A stretch of 64,000 nucleotides of DNA, taken from contig NZ_JAKEEB010000006.1 of assembly GCF_021462825.1 (NCBI RefSeq), positions 1 through 64,000 on the forward strand, read 5' to 3'. Positions 42,206 through 51,861 of this stretch are shown here, in pieces; the stretch's first letter is position 1, and the number at the start of each line of letters is the position of its first letter. The DNA is from Streptomyces glomeratus. GTDB taxonomy: Bacteria > Actinomycetota > Actinomycetes > Streptomycetales > Streptomycetaceae. The position numbers and the translations under genes are program-made. The notes beneath the pieces are model-generated. The model saw nothing but the letters and a program-made list of their open reading frames with translations, did not search any database and was not told the origin of the DNA.

Positions 42206-43456
42206 TCACGGTGCCGCGGGGGCGGCCGGCGACTGCTGCGGCATCGCCGGCCGCCTCCGGCGGCGCCCGAAGGGCACGGCGGCCAGTGCCGCCGCACAGG
42301 TCACCGCCCCGGACACCACGAAGCAGAGCCCCAGCGGCAGCCGGCCCACCAGGGCCCCCACCGCCGCCGAACCGGCCGAACCGCCCGCGTTGACCGCCAT
42401 GTTGACCCAGGCTCCGGCCCGGGTGCGCATGCCCGGCGGTACCGACTCGTCCGCGAGCAGATACGCCGTCGTCAGCACCGGGGCGATGAACAGGCCCGCG
42501 CAGACCACGGTCACGGTCAGGAAGGCCAGGCCGGAGGCCAGTCCCGCCACGGCCAGCGCCAGCCCGGGGGCCATGGCGAGCAGCGGCAGCCGGACGCGGG
42601 CGCTCGTGCGCCAGTCCACCGCCCCGTTCACCAGCCCGCCGAGGGCGCTGCCCGCGGACAGCGCCGCCAGCACCCAGGCCGCGGCGTCGTCGCCGTAGCG
42701 CCGCTCCTCGGCGAAGGCCAGGACCAGCAGCTCGAGGGCGCCGACCGCGAGTCCCACTCCGGCGGCCACGAGCACCGGCGCCGCCGGCACCCGCCCCGGC
42801 CGCGGCCCTCCCGTGGGACGTTCCGGCTCCCCGGCGTCGGGGTGCGCGCCGCCCACCGCCGGGGACGAGACGAAGGCGACGGTCCCGGCCGCCTGCAGCA
42901 GCGCGCCGAGCGCCACCGCAGCCGCCGGCGGAGCCCAGCGCACCACCGCGCCCACCAGCAGCGGTCCGGACACGAACAGCAGCTCCTCGGCCACCCCGTC
43001 AAGGCCGTACGCACGCCTCAGCAGCCGCGGGTCGTCGACGAGTTCGCTCCACACGGCCCGCATGGTGGGGCCCAGAGGAGGCGGGAAGGCGCCGGCGGCG
43101 ACCGCGAGGCCACCCAGCAGCAGCGGCGGCGCGCCGGGCCGCAGACTCGCGGCGGCGAACGCCGCCAGCAGCCCCGAATGGATCAGCGCCATCGGTACCA
43201 GGGCCCGCCGCGGTCCGTAGCGGTCGACGAGAGCCGCCCGTGGCGGCGAAAGGAGGACCGTCATGGCCCCGAAGAGCGCCATGACGGTACCGGCCAGGGC
43301 GTAGGACCCGGTCGCCCGGGCCAGCGACAGCATGACGGCCAGGGGCACCGTCCCGTACGACAGCCGGCCGGCCAGTGCGGCGGCGAAAGTGCGGCGGGCA
43401 TACAGGACACGCAGAACGGCGGCATAGGAAGGCCGCGCGGAAGAGGGCGCAGACAC
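42206..43456 (-). CDS. MFS transporter, 12-helix
   Basis: A 416-residue MFS permease. It starts with GTG 43456 and shows alternating hydrophobic helices with the loop motif SPPRAALVDRYGPRRALVP between helices 2 and 3 and a basic C-terminus (PFGRRRRRPAM). About 12 segments are visible. It is shorter than the two DHA2 pumps in this window and belongs to another MFS branch; the substrate is unknown. No regulator is divergent from it; a MarR gene converges on it. Confidence 0.85.
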   Translation of the reverse strand: MSAPSSARPSYAAVLRVLYARRTFAAALAGRLSYGTVPLAVMLSLARATGSYALAGTVMALFGAMTVLLSPPRAALVDRYGPRRALVPMALIHSGLLAAFAAASLRPGAPPLLLGGLAVAAGAFPPPLGPTMRAVWSELVDDPRLLRRAYGLDGVAEELLFVSGPLLVGAVVRWAPPAAAVALGALLQAAGTVAFVSSPAVGGAHPDAGEPERPTGGPRPGRVPAAPVLVAAGVGLAVGALELLVLAFAEERRYGDDAAAWVLAALSAGSALGGLVNGAVDWRTSARVRLPLLAMAPGLALAVAGLASGLAFLTVTVVCAGLFIAPVLTTAYLLADESVPPGMRTRAGAWVNMAVNAGGSAGSAAVGALVGRLPLGLCFVVSGAVTCAAALAAVPFGRRRRRPAMPQQSPAAPAAP

Positions 43457-43635
43457 AGGAATTCCTCGGCATGAGGCATGGACGGGACGCCTGAGTGCCG
43501 CGACGCGTCACGGCCGACTGCCGTACGCCGATCGCGGGCCGGGGCGGGTCCTATGCCAAGAGGAGGAACACGTGGATCAAGGTATCAGCGGGTGCCGGAG
43601 CGGGCCACGGGATTTCCGGCCCCCGGGACCCCGGC
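43457..43635. other. upstream region of the MFS gene
   Basis: About 180 bases without a gene, leading into the tandem repeat array at 43636. An A-rich gaggaggaacac stretch near 43559-43571 stands out, but no promoter pair is convincing. Confidence 0.4.
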
Positions 43636-43790
43636 ACGGGCGCGGCCCGTACGGGTTTGCGATACGGGCGCGGCCCGTGCGGGTCCCGGCACGGGCACGA
43701 CCCGCACGAGCCCACGGCACGGACGCGACCCGCACGAGCCCACCGCACGGGCACGGCCCGTGCGGGTCCCGGTACGGGCGCGGGGCCGTC
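43636..43790. repeat. 27/28-bp tandem repeat array, about 5.5 units
   Basis: Units begin at 43636, 43664, 43691, 43719, 43747 and 43774 (spacing 28, 27, 28, 28, 27), each opening acgg[g/a]c[g/a]cg[g/a]cccg. Units 2 and 5 differ at two of 27 positions; units 3 and 4 are also close to each other. Each unit contains a small internal dyad (cgggc...gcccg type). The array ends exactly at the meaB stop codon and fills the space up to the MFS promoter region. Confidence 0.8.
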
Positions 43791-44745
43791 AGCCGTTCGT
43801 CAGCCCCGCCACCAGTTCGTCCGAGGCCCGGTAGGGGTCGAGCTCGCCCGCCACGATGCGCTCGGCCAGCGCGCTCAGCCGGCGGTCGCCGTGGAGATCG
43901 CCGATCCGCTCCCGCAGGGCCGTCACCGCGATCGTCTCGACCTCGTGGGCGGCGCGGGCCAGCCGGCGCTCCGCCAGCACGCCCCGCTCCTCCATCCACG
44001 CCCGGTGCTTCTCCAGCGCCTCCACGACCTCGTCGACGCCCTCGCCGCGCGCCGCGACCGTCTTCACGATCGGTGGGCGCCAGTCGCCCGGAGCCCGCGC
44101 CTCCCCGAGCCCCAGCATGTGGTTCAGCTCGCGCGCGGTCGCGTCCGCGCCGTCGCGGTCGGCCTTGTTGACCACGTAGACATCACCGATCTCCAGGATG
44201 CCCGCCTTCGCGGCCTGGATGCCGTCGCCCATCCCGGGGGCGAGCAGCACGACCGAGGTGTCCGCCTGGGAGGCGATCTCCACCTCCGACTGGCCCACGC
44301 CCACCGTCTCCACCAGGATCACGTCGCAGCCCGCCGCGTCCAGCACCCGGATCGCCTGCGGGGCCGCCCAGGCGAGGCCCCCCAGGTGGCCGCGCGTGGC
44401 CATGGACCGGATGTACACGCCGGGGTCGGAGGCGTGCTCCGACATCCGGACCCGGTCGCCGAGCAGCGCGCCGCCCGAGAAGGGCGAGGACGGGTCCACG
44501 GCGAGCACGCCGACCCGCTTGCCCTGCTTGCGGTACGCCGTCACGAGCGCCGACGTGGACGTGGACTTGCCGACGCCCGGGGAGCCGGTGAGACCCACGA
44601 CATAGGCGTTGCCCGTCAGCGGGGCCAGTGTCGCCATGACCTCCCTGAGCTGCGGGGACGCCCCCTCCACCAGGGAGATCAGCCGGGCCACGGCGCGCGG
44701 CCGGCCTTCCCTGGCCTGGGCCACCAGCGAGGAGACGTCCTGCAT
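43789..44745 (-). CDS. meaB: MeaB-type GTPase chaperone of acyl-CoA mutases
   Basis: A 318-residue G3E-family GTPase (MeaB/ArgK), which protects B12-dependent mutases and gates cofactor delivery. P-loop VVGLTGSPGVGKSTSTSAL, Walker B/G3 VLAVDPSSPFSGGALLGDR and VILVETVGVGQSEVEI, and the base-specificity motif VVNKAD are all present. ATG 44745 (MQDVSSL) has ggag six bases upstream and is preferred over GTG 44760. It probably serves IcmA and/or methylmalonyl-CoA mutase. It is followed downstream by a tandem repeat array and preceded by a thiolase gene in the same direction. Confidence 0.93.
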   Translation of the reverse strand: MQDVSSLVAQAREGRPRAVARLISLVEGASPQLREVMATLAPLTGNAYVVGLTGSPGVGKSTSTSALVTAYRKQGKRVGVLAVDPSSPFSGGALLGDRVRMSEHASDPGVYIRSMATRGHLGGLAWAAPQAIRVLDAAGCDVILVETVGVGQSEVEIASQADTSVVLLAPGMGDGIQAAKAGILEIGDVYVVNKADRDGADATARELNHMLGLGEARAPGDWRPPIVKTVAARGEGVDEVVEALEKHRAWMEERGVLAERRLARAAHEVETIAVTALRERIGDLHGDRRLSALAERIVAGELDPYRASDELVAGLTNG

Positions 44746-44792
44746 CACAGCTCCGTTCACGTGCTCGCGTAAAGAGGTCGGATCGAGTGCGC

Positions 44793-45995
44793 TCAGGCCT
44801 TGGGTACCCGCACGATCAGCGCGTCACCCTGACCGCCGCCACCGCACAGCGCGGCGGCGCCGACGCCTCCGCCGCGGCGCTTCAGCTCCAGGGCGAGGTG
44901 GAGGACGATCCGGGCGCCGGACATGCCGATCGGGTGACCCAGGGCAATGGCACCGCCATGGACGTTCACCTTTTCGGCGGAAACTCCCAGGTCCTTCATT
45001 GACTGCACGGCAACCGCCGCGAACGCCTCGTTGATCTCGATCAGGTCGAGGTCCGAGACCTCCAGCCCCTCCTTCTTCAGCGCGTGCATGATCGCGTTCG
45101 ACGGCTGCGACTGGAGCGAGTTGTCCGGGCCCGCCACATTGCCGTGGGCGCCGATCTCGGCGATCCACTCCAGGCCCAGCTCCTGCGCCTTGGCCTTGCT
45201 CATCACGACCACGGCCGCCGCGCCGTCCGAGATCTGCGAGGAGGAGCCGGCCGTGATGGTGCCGTCCTTGCTGAAGGCCGGGCGCAGCTTCGCCAGCGTC
45301 TCCGCCGTCGTTTCGCCGCGGATGCCCTCGTCCTTGCTGAAGACGACGGGCTCGCCCTTGCGCTGCGGCACCTCCACCGGGGTGATCTCGGCCTCGAAGA
45401 TGCCGTTCTTCTGGGCGGCCGCGGCCCGCTGGTGGGACAGGGCGGCGATCTCGTCCTGCTCCTTGCGGCCGATGCCCAGACGGGTGTTGTGACGCTCGGT
45501 GGACTCGCCCATGGCGACGCCCTCGAAGGAGTCGGTCAGGCCGTCGTGGGCCATGGCGTCGAGCATCTGGACGGCGCCGTACTTGAAACCCTCGCGGGAG
45601 TTCGGCAGCAGATGGGGGGCGTTGGTCATGGACTCCTGGCCGCCCGCGACGATCACGTCGAACTCACCCGCGCGGATCAGCTGGTCGGCGAGCGCGATCG
45701 CGTCCAGACCCGACAGGCACACCTTGTTGATCGTCAGGGCCGGGACGTTCATCGGGATGCCCGCCTTGACCGCGGCCTGACGCGCCGGGATCTGCCCCGC
45801 CCCGGCCTGGAGCACCTGCCCCATGATCACGTACTGCACCTGGTCGCCGCCGATCCCCGCACGGTCGAGGGCGGCCTTGATGGCGAAGCCGCCGAGGTCG
45901 GCTCCGGAGAAGGACTTCAGCGAGCCGAGCAGCCGCCCCATCGGGGTGCGGGCACCCGCGACGATGACGGAGGTCGTGCTGTTGGTTCCAGACAT
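44793..45995 (-). CDS. acetyl-CoA C-acetyltransferase (thiolase)
   Basis: A 400-residue type II thiolase, condensing two acetyl-CoA to acetoacetyl-CoA or the reverse. Catalytic residues are visible: the nucleophilic Cys in [12 protein letters not shown], the His in [16 protein letters not shown], and the second Cys in [17 protein letters not shown] 45995 follows aagggg. It is divergent from mce and 47 bases upstream of meaB, so thiolase and meaB are likely cotranscribed. Acetoacetyl-CoA made here would feed the 3-hydroxybutyryl-CoA dehydrogenase encoded at 62331-63179. Confidence 0.95.
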   Translation of the reverse strand: MSGTNSTTSVIVAGARTPMGRLLGSLKSFSGADLGGFAIKAALDRAGIGGDQVQYVIMGQVLQAGAGQIPARQAAVKAGIPMNVPALTINKVCLSGLDAIALADQLIRAGEFDVIVAGGQESMTNAPHLLPNSREGFKYGAVQMLDAMAHDGLTDSFEGVAMGESTERHNTRLGIGRKEQDEIAALSHQRAAAAQKNGIFEAEITPVEVPQRKGEPVVFSKDEGIRGETTAETLAKLRPAFSKDGTITAGSSSQISDGAAAVVVMSKAKAQELGLEWIAEIGAHGNVAGPDNSLQSQPSNAIMHALKKEGLEVSDLDLIEINEAFAAVAVQSMKDLGVSAEKVNVHGGAIALGHPIGMSGARIVLHLALELKRRGGGVGAAALCGGGGQGDALIVRVPKA

Positions 45996-46144
45996 GAGCG
46001 GCGATCCCCTTCCGGCCTGCACAGGCCGAGGAGTGAACGAGGGTTTACTTCGAATGTACTGAGGGGTAGTGCACCCCGTCATCGGGCCGTCAGTGTGATC
46101 GCGCGCACGTTGCGTAACCACGCCCGGAGCGCTGCACTGATTCC

Positions 46145-46585
46145 ATGCTGACGCGAATCGACCACATCGGGATCGCCTGTTTCGACCTGGAGAAGACCGT
46201 CGAGTTCTACACCTCGACGTACGGCTTCACCGTGTTCCACACCGAGGTCAACGAAGAGCAGGGCGTGCGTGAGGCCATGCTCAAGATCAACAACACGGAC
46301 GACGGCGGCGCCTCCTACCTCCAGCTGCTGGAACCCGTCCGCGAGGACTCCACCGTGGCGAAGTGGCTGGCCAAGAACGGCGAGGGCGTGCACCACATCG
46401 CCTTCGGTACGGCGGATGTCGACGGGGACTCCGAGGCCATCAGGGACAAGGGCGTACGCGTTCTGTACGAGGAGCCGCGCCGTGGTTCCATGGGGTCGCG
46501 GATCACCTTCCTGCACCCCAAGGACTGCCATGGTGTGCTGACAGAACTCGTCACATCGGCGGCTGTTGAGTCACCTGAGCACTGA
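46145..46585 (+). CDS. mce: methylmalonyl-CoA epimerase
   Basis: A 146-residue vicinal-oxygen-chelate epimerase, which converts (2S)- and (2R)-methylmalonyl-CoA. Metal-binding residues are visible in the expected places: His in IDHIGIA, Gln/Glu in YLQLLEPV, His in HHIAFGT, and Glu in LTELV. The length is normal. It is divergent from the thiolase gene and links propionyl-CoA carboxylation products to the mutase. Two hairpins follow the stop. Confidence 0.95.
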   Translation: MLTRIDHIGIACFDLEKTVEFYTSTYGFTVFHTEVNEEQGVREAMLKINNTDDGGASYLQLLEPVREDSTVAKWLAKNGEGVHHIAFGTADVDGDSEAIRDKGVRVLYEEPRRGSMGSRITFLHPKDCHGVLTELVTSAAVESPEH

Positions 46586-46617
46586 CTCCCGTACATAAGG
46601 GCCGGTAGGGTTGGGGG

Positions 46618-46668
46618 CGGTCGCCGCTCCACCAGGGCGACCGTGTCCCTCCGTGAGCGGCGGGACAC
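46618..46668 (+). terminator. double hairpin after mce
   Basis: cggtcgcc (46618-46625) with ggcgaccg (46636-46643), immediately followed by gtgtccc (46643-46649) with gggacac (46662-46668). Both stems are perfect and share base 46643, so they are either tandem terminators or two alternative folds in the space before scy. Confidence 0.6.
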
Positions 46669-46819
46669 GTGACCGGGGTCCGGGTTTCGGGGGACGAGCG
46701 TCGGGGCAGCAGCCCATGCTCCGCCGTTGATCTGACACCATTCCCCGGGGGCCCCGTTCGGCGGATGGACGGAGCTCGTTTGGAGAGACTTGCGACCAGG
46801 GGACGGATGGGACCGCGCA

Positions 46820-49800
46820 GTGCGGGGCTACGAACGCCAGGAGCGAGAGCCGGCGGCTGACGTCGACCACCTCTCTCGGTTCGAGGCCGAGATGGAGCGG
46901 CTGAAGACCGAGCGGGAAAAGGCGATCCAGCACGCCGAGGACCTCGGCTACCAGGTCGAGGTGCTGCGCGCCAAGCTGCACGAGGCGCGGCGCACGCTCA
47001 TGACCCGTCCCGCCTACGACGGGGCCGACATCGGCTACCAGGCCGAGCAGATGCTCCGTACGGCGCAGATGCAGGCGGACCAGCTGCGCGCGGACGCCGA
47101 GCGGGAGCTGAGCCAGGCCCGCGCGCAGACCCAGCGCATCCTCCAGGAGCACGCCGAGCAGGCCGCCCGCCTCCAGGCCGAGCTGCACGCGGAGGCCGTC
47201 GCCCGCCGCCAGCAGCTGGACCAGGAGCTCGCCGAGCGCCGGGCCACCGTCGAGTCGCACGTCAACGAGAACGTCGCCTGGGCCGAGCAGCTGCGCGCCC
47301 GCTCCGAGTCGCAGGCCCGCCGGCTGGTCGAGGAGTCCCGCGCCGAGGCCGAACAGGCGCTCGCCGCCGCCCGCGCGGAGGCCGAGCGGCTCACCGCCGA
47401 GGCCCGGCAGCGCCTCCAGAGCGACGCCGAGGCCGCCCGCGCCGAGGCCGACCAGCTCCTGCGCCGGGCCCGCGCGGACGCCGAGCGGCTGCTGAACGCC
47501 GCGTCGACCCAGGCCCAGGAGGCCACCGACCACGCCGAGCAGCTGCGCTCCTCCACCGCGAGCGAGTCCGACGCCGCCCGTCGTCAGGCGTCGGAGCTGA
47601 GCCGGGCCGCCGAGCAGCGGATGGCCGAGGCCGAGGCGGCGCTGCGCGAGGCGCGCGCCGAGGCCGACAAGGTCGTCGCCGAGGCGAGGGAGGCCGCCGC
47701 CAAGGCGCTCGCCAACGCCGAGTCGGCCAACGAGCAGCGCACCCGCACCGCCAAGGAACAGGTCGCCCGCCTGGTCGGCGAGGCCACCAAGGAGGCGGAG
47801 TCCACCAAGGCCGAGGCCGAGCAGGTGGTCGCCGACGCGCGCGCCGAGGCCGAGAAGATCGTCGCCGAGGCCGCCGAGAAGGCCCGCAGCATCACCGCCG
47901 AGGAGACCGCCTCCCAGCTCGCCAAGACCGCCCGCACGGCCGAGGACGTCCTCACCAAGGCGTCGGAGGACGCCAAGGCGACCACCAAGGCCGCCACCGA
48001 GGAGGCCGAGCGGATCCGCCGGGAGGCCGAGACCGAGGCGGACCGGCTGCGCGCCGAGGCGCACGACATCGCCGAGCAGCTCAAGGGCGCGGCGAAGGAC
48101 GACACCAAGGAGTACCGGGCCAAGACCGTCGAGCTTCAGGAGGAGGCCCGGCGGTTGCGCGGCGAGGCCGAGCAGCTGCGCTCCGAGGCGGTCGCCGAGG
48201 GCGAGCGGATCCGCGCCGAGGCCCGGCGGGAGGCCGTCCAGCAGATCGAGGAGGCGGCCAAGACCGCCGAGGAGCTGCTCGCCAAGGCGAAGGCCGACGC
48301 GGACGAGCTGCGCCAGACCGCCACCAGCGACAGCGAGAAGGTGCGCACCGAGGCCATCGAGCGCGCCTCGACGCTGCGCCGCCAGGCCGAGGAGACCCTG
48401 GAGCGCACCCGCAAGGAGGCCGAGACCCAGCGCGCCGAGGCCGTCGAGCTGGCGGACGCGATCAAGGAGGAGGCCGAGCGGGCGGCCCGCGCCCTGCGCG
48501 AGGAGGCCGAACGGGCCGTCGAGGCCCGCCGGACGGAGGCCGCCGAGGAGCTGACCCGTCTGCAGGCCGAGGCCGAGCAGCGGCTCGTCTCCGCCGAGCA
48601 GGCGCTCGCCGACGCACGGGCGGAGGCCGAGCGGATCCGCCGCGAGTCGGTCGAGGAGGCCGACCGGCTGCGCACGGAGGCCGCCGAGCGCATTCGTACG
48701 CTCCAGACGCAGGCCGAGGCCGAGGCCGACCGGCTGCGCACGGAGGCCGCCGCCGACGCGTCCGCCTCCCGCGCGGAGGGCGAGGCCATCGCCGTCCGGC
48801 TGCGCACGGACGCCGCGGCCGAGGCCGAGCGGCTGAAGTCGGAGGCGCAGGACACCGCCGACCGGGTGCGGGCCGAGGCCCAGGCCGCCGCCGAGCGGCT
48901 GGCCGTCGAGGCCACGGAGACGCTCGCCGCCGCACAGGAGGAGGCCGTCCGGCGCCGGCGCGAGGCCGAGGAGCTGCTCGGCTCCGCGCGCCAGGAGGCC
49001 GACCAGGAGCGCGAGCGGGCCCGTGAGCAGAGCGAGGAACTGCTCGCCGTGGCACGCTCCCGGGTCGAGGAGGCCCAGGCCGAGGCCGTACGCCTGGTGG
49101 AGGAGGCGGACCGGCGCGCCACCGAGATGGTGTCGGCCGCCGAGCTCCACGCCCAGCAGGTGCGGGACTCCGTGGCCGGGCTGCACGAGCAGGCCCAGGA
49201 GGAGATCACCGGGCTGCGCTCGGCCGCCGAGCACGCGGCGGAGCGTACGCGCACCGAGGCGCAGGAGGAGGCCGACCGGGTCCGCGCCGACGCCTACGCG
49301 GAGCGGGAGCGGGCCTCCGAGGACGCGAGCCGCATCCGCCGGGAGGCCGCCGAGGAGACCGAGGCCGCCAAGGCGCTGGCCGAGCGGACGGTCACGGAGG
49401 CGATCGCCGAAGCCGAGCGGGTCCGTTCCGACGCCGCCGAACACGCCCAGCGCGTGCGGACGGAGGCCTCGGACACCATCGCGACCGCGGATCAGGACGC
49501 GGCACGCACGCGTGCGGAGGCGCGCGAGGACGCGAACCGGATCCGTTCGGACGCGGCCGCGCAGGCGGACACCCTCGTCAACGAGGCGACGGCGGAGGCC
49601 GAACGGCTGGCCGCCGAGACCGCCGCCGAGGCCGAGCGGGTCCGGGCCGAGTCCGTGGCCAAGGCCGACGCGCTGCTCTCGGAGGCCACCGACGAGGCGG
49701 AGCGGCTGCGCGCCGAGGCCGCCGAGACGGTCGGATCCGCGCAGGCGCACGCCGAGCGCATCCGCAGCGAGTCCGAGCGGCTCAAGGCCGACGCGGAGGC

Positions 49801-50668
49801 GGAGGCCGAGCGGGTCACCACGGCCGCGCGCGAGGAGGCCGAGCGCACCCTGGACGAGGCCCGCAAGGAGGCCAACAAGCGGCGTTCCGAGGCTGCCGAG
49901 CAGGTGGACAAGCTCATCTCGGAGACCGCGGCCGAGGCCGACAAGCTGCTCACGGAGTCCCAGCAGACCGCGCACAAGACGACGGCGGACGCCGAGGCGC
50001 AGGCCGACACGATGGTGGGGGCCGCGCGCCAGGAGGCCGAGCGCCTGGTCGCCGAGGCGACGGTCGAGGGCAACTCGCTGGTGGAGCGGGCCCGGTCGGA
50101 CGCGGACGAACTCCTCGTCGGCGCTCGGCGGGACGCGACCGCGATCCGGGAGCGCGCGGAGGAGCTGCGCCGGCGGATCACGGCGGAGATCGAGGAGCTG
50201 CACGAGCGGGCCCGGCGCGAGTCCGCCGAGGCGATGAAGTCGACGGGCGAGCGGTGCGACGCGCTGGTCAAGGCCGCCGAGGAACAGCTGGAGAAGGCCA
50301 GGGCACAGGCCAAGGAGACCATCTCGGAGGCCAATTCCGAGGCGGGCAAGGTCCGTATCGCCGCGGTCAAGAAGGCCGAGGGCCTGCTGAAGGAGGCCGA
50401 GCAGAAGAAGGCGACGCTGGTCTCCGAGGCCGAGCAGATCAAGGCCGAGGCCATCCGCGAGGCCCGCAAGGCGGTCGAGGAGGGCAAGCGGGAGCTGGAG
50501 ATCCTGGTGCGCCGGCGCGAGGACATCAACGCGGAGATCTCCCGGGTCCAGGACGTCCTGGAGGCGCTGGAGTCCTTCGAGGCCCCGTCCGGCGGGAAGG
50601 ACGGAGGTGTCAAGGCGGGCGCGGCCGTGGGGGCGCCCCGTTCGAGTGGCAAGGGCTCGGACGGCTAG
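46820..50668 (+). CDS. scy: Scy, polarisome coiled-coil scaffold
   Basis: A 1282-residue, almost entirely coiled-coil protein. In S. coelicolor Scy (SCO5397, about 1326 residues) assembles at hyphal tips with DivIVA and FilP, sets polarity and interacts with ParA. The N-terminus VRGYERQEREPAADVDHLSRF precedes an endless series of EAERIRxEA- and EEADRLRTEA-like repeats; the C-terminal 60 residues are more varied and end in a Gly/Ser tail. GTG 46820 was chosen by family similarity; an in-frame TTG at 46790 with ggagag just upstream would add ten residues. Older databases call it a cellulose-binding protein; nothing in the sequence supports that. Confidence 0.95.
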   Translation: MRGYERQEREPAADVDHLSRFEAEMERLKTEREKAIQHAEDLGYQVEVLRAKLHEARRTLMTRPAYDGADIGYQAEQMLRTAQMQADQLRADAERELSQARAQTQRILQEHAEQAARLQAELHAEAVARRQQLDQELAERRATVESHVNENVAWAEQLRARSESQARRLVEESRAEAEQALAAARAEAERLTAEARQRLQSDAEAARAEADQLLRRARADAERLLNAASTQAQEATDHAEQLRSSTASESDAARRQASELSRAAEQRMAEAEAALREARAEADKVVAEAREAAAKALANAESANEQRTRTAKEQVARLVGEATKEAESTKAEAEQVVADARAEAEKIVAEAAEKARSITAEETASQLAKTARTAEDVLTKASEDAKATTKAATEEAERIRREAETEADRLRAEAHDIAEQLKGAAKDDTKEYRAKTVELQEEARRLRGEAEQLRSEAVAEGERIRAEARREAVQQIEEAAKTAEELLAKAKADADELRQTATSDSEKVRTEAIERASTLRRQAEETLERTRKEAETQRAEAVELADAIKEEAERAARALREEAERAVEARRTEAAEELTRLQAEAEQRLVSAEQALADARAEAERIRRESVEEADRLRTEAAERIRTLQTQAEAEADRLRTEAAADASASRAEGEAIAVRLRTDAAAEAERLKSEAQDTADRVRAEAQAAAERLAVEATETLAAAQEEAVRRRREAEELLGSARQEADQERERAREQSEELLAVARSRVEEAQAEAVRLVEEADRRATEMVSAAELHAQQVRDSVAGLHEQAQEEITGLRSAAEHAAERTRTEAQEEADRVRADAYAERERASEDASRIRREAAEETEAAKALAERTVTEAIAEAERVRSDAAEHAQRVRTEASDTIATADQDAARTRAEAREDANRIRSDAAAQADTLVNEATAEAERLAAETAAEAERVRAESVAKADALLSEATDEAERLRAEAAETVGSAQAHAERIRSESERLKADAEAEAERVTTAAREEAERTLDEARKEANKRRSEAAEQVDKLISETAAEADKLLTESQQTAHKTTADAEAQADTMVGAARQEAERLVAEATVEGNSLVERARSDADELLVGARRDATAIRERAEELRRRITAEIEELHERARRESAEAMKSTGERCDALVKAAEEQLEKARAQAKETISEANSEAGKVRIAAVKKAEGLLKEAEQKKATLVSEAEQIKAEAIREARKAVEEGKRELEILVRRREDINAEISRVQDVLEALESFEAPSGGKDGGVKAGAAVGAPRSSGKGSDG

Positions 50669-50848
50669 CAAGTAGTGAGGATTCTGTGCTTGTCGGGCGT
50701 TTCACGCAGGTCCTGGCAAGCCCTCAGACAGTTAGCCACCCGAAAGGAGTGTCATTCTCCAGATCAAACACGCATCCGCTCGATGACACACCGCTTCGGC
50801 CCCTAGGATTCCCCTATCACCTCACCGGTCTCATTCGACAGGAACCCC

Positions 50849-51784
50849 ATGAGCGACACTTCCCCCTACGGCTTCGAGCTTGTGCGGCGTGGGTACGACC
50901 GCGCTCAGGTGGACGAACGGATCTCCAAGCTCGTCTCCGACCGTGACAGTGCTCTAGCCCGCATCACCGCTCTGGAAAAGCGCATCGAGGAGCTCCACCT
51001 CGAGACGCAGAACGCCCAGGCCCAGGTAAGCGACGCGGAGCCGTCGTACGCGGGTCTCGGCGCGCGCGTCGAGAAGATCCTCCGACTCGCCGAGGAAGAG
51101 GCCAAGGACCTGCGCGAGGAGGCCCGCCGCGCCGCCGAGCAGCACCGTGAGCTGGCCGAGTCGGCGGCCCAGCAGGTGCGCAACGACGCGGAATCGTTCG
51201 CTGCGGACCGCAAGGCCAAGGCCGAGGACGAGGGCGTCCGCATCGTCGAGAAGGCCAAGAGCGACGCCTCGCAGCTGCGTTCCGAGGCGCAGAAGGACGC
51301 GCAGTCCAAGCGCGAGGAGGCGGACGCCCTCTTCGAGGAGACCCGCGCCAAGGCCGCGCAGGCCGCCGCGGACTTCGAGACCAACCTCGCCAAGCGGCGC
51401 GAGCAGTCCGAGCGCGACCTGGCCTCCCGTCAGGCGAAGGCCGAGAAGCGCCTGGCGGAGATCGAGCACCGTGCCGAGCAGCTGCGCCTGGAGGCGGAGA
51501 AGCTGCGCACGGACGCCGAGCGCCGCGCCCGCCAGACGGTGGAGACGGCCCAGCGCCAGGCCGAGGACATCGTGGCCGACGCGAACGCCAAGGCCGACCG
51601 CATCCGCTCGGAATCCGAGCGCGAGCTGGCGGCGCTGACGAACCGTCGCGACTCCATCAACGCCCAGCTCACGAACGTGCGCGAGATGCTCGCGACGCTC
51701 ACGGGCGCGGCTGTGGCCGCGGCGGGTTCGCCCGCCGAGGACGAGCCGATCTCCCGCGGGGTTCCGGCGCAGCAGTCCCGGTAA
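50849..51784 (+). CDS. filP: FilP, intermediate-filament-like coiled-coil protein
   Basis: A 311-residue coiled-coil protein. FilP forms cytoskeletal filaments near hyphal tips and gives rigidity; it binds DivIVA and Scy. The N-terminal YGFELVRRGYDRAQVDERIS motif is the DivIVA-like start shared by this group; an unbroken coiled coil spans about 25-275, followed by a short non-coiled tail. ATG 50849 is 180 bases after scy. The gene has its own upstream region, so it may be expressed independently of scy. Confidence 0.95.
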   Translation: MSDTSPYGFELVRRGYDRAQVDERISKLVSDRDSALARITALEKRIEELHLETQNAQAQVSDAEPSYAGLGARVEKILRLAEEEAKDLREEARRAAEQHRELAESAAQQVRNDAESFAADRKAKAEDEGVRIVEKAKSDASQLRSEAQKDAQSKREEADALFEETRAKAAQAAADFETNLAKRREQSERDLASRQAKAEKRLAEIEHRAEQLRLEAEKLRTDAERRARQTVETAQRQAEDIVADANAKADRIRSESERELAALTNRRDSINAQLTNVREMLATLTGAAVAAAGSPAEDEPISRGVPAQQSR

Positions 51785-51806
51785 CGTCCGGCGTCCCGAC
51801 GTCCGG

Positions 51807-51838
51807 GAAGCCCCCTGCCACTCCGGTGGCGGGGGGCT
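51807..51838 (+). terminator. terminator after filP
   Basis: 14-bp stem (aagccccctgccac at 51807-51820 with gtggcggggggctt at 51825-51838, one wobble pair), 4-nt loop, then ttgtg. It separates filP from the ABC transporter genes. Confidence 0.85.
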
Positions 51839-51861
51839 TTGTGCCGTTCTAGCGTGACCAC

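Noticed and set aside
43636..43790. Possible CRISPR array at the 27/28-bp repeats
   Set aside because: The units follow each other directly with no unique spacers, and no cas gene is present in the window. It is a simple tandem repeat.
46571..50671. A 1366-codon open frame on the minus strand covering scy
   Set aside because: It is Leu/Gly/Arg-rich with no domain, and is the mirror image of the GC-skewed coiled-coil codons of scy on the plus strand, which matches a known family.
46820..51784. Old label cellulose-binding protein for the two coiled-coil proteins
   Set aside because: No carbohydrate-binding module or export signal is present; both match the Scy/FilP cytoskeletal proteins.
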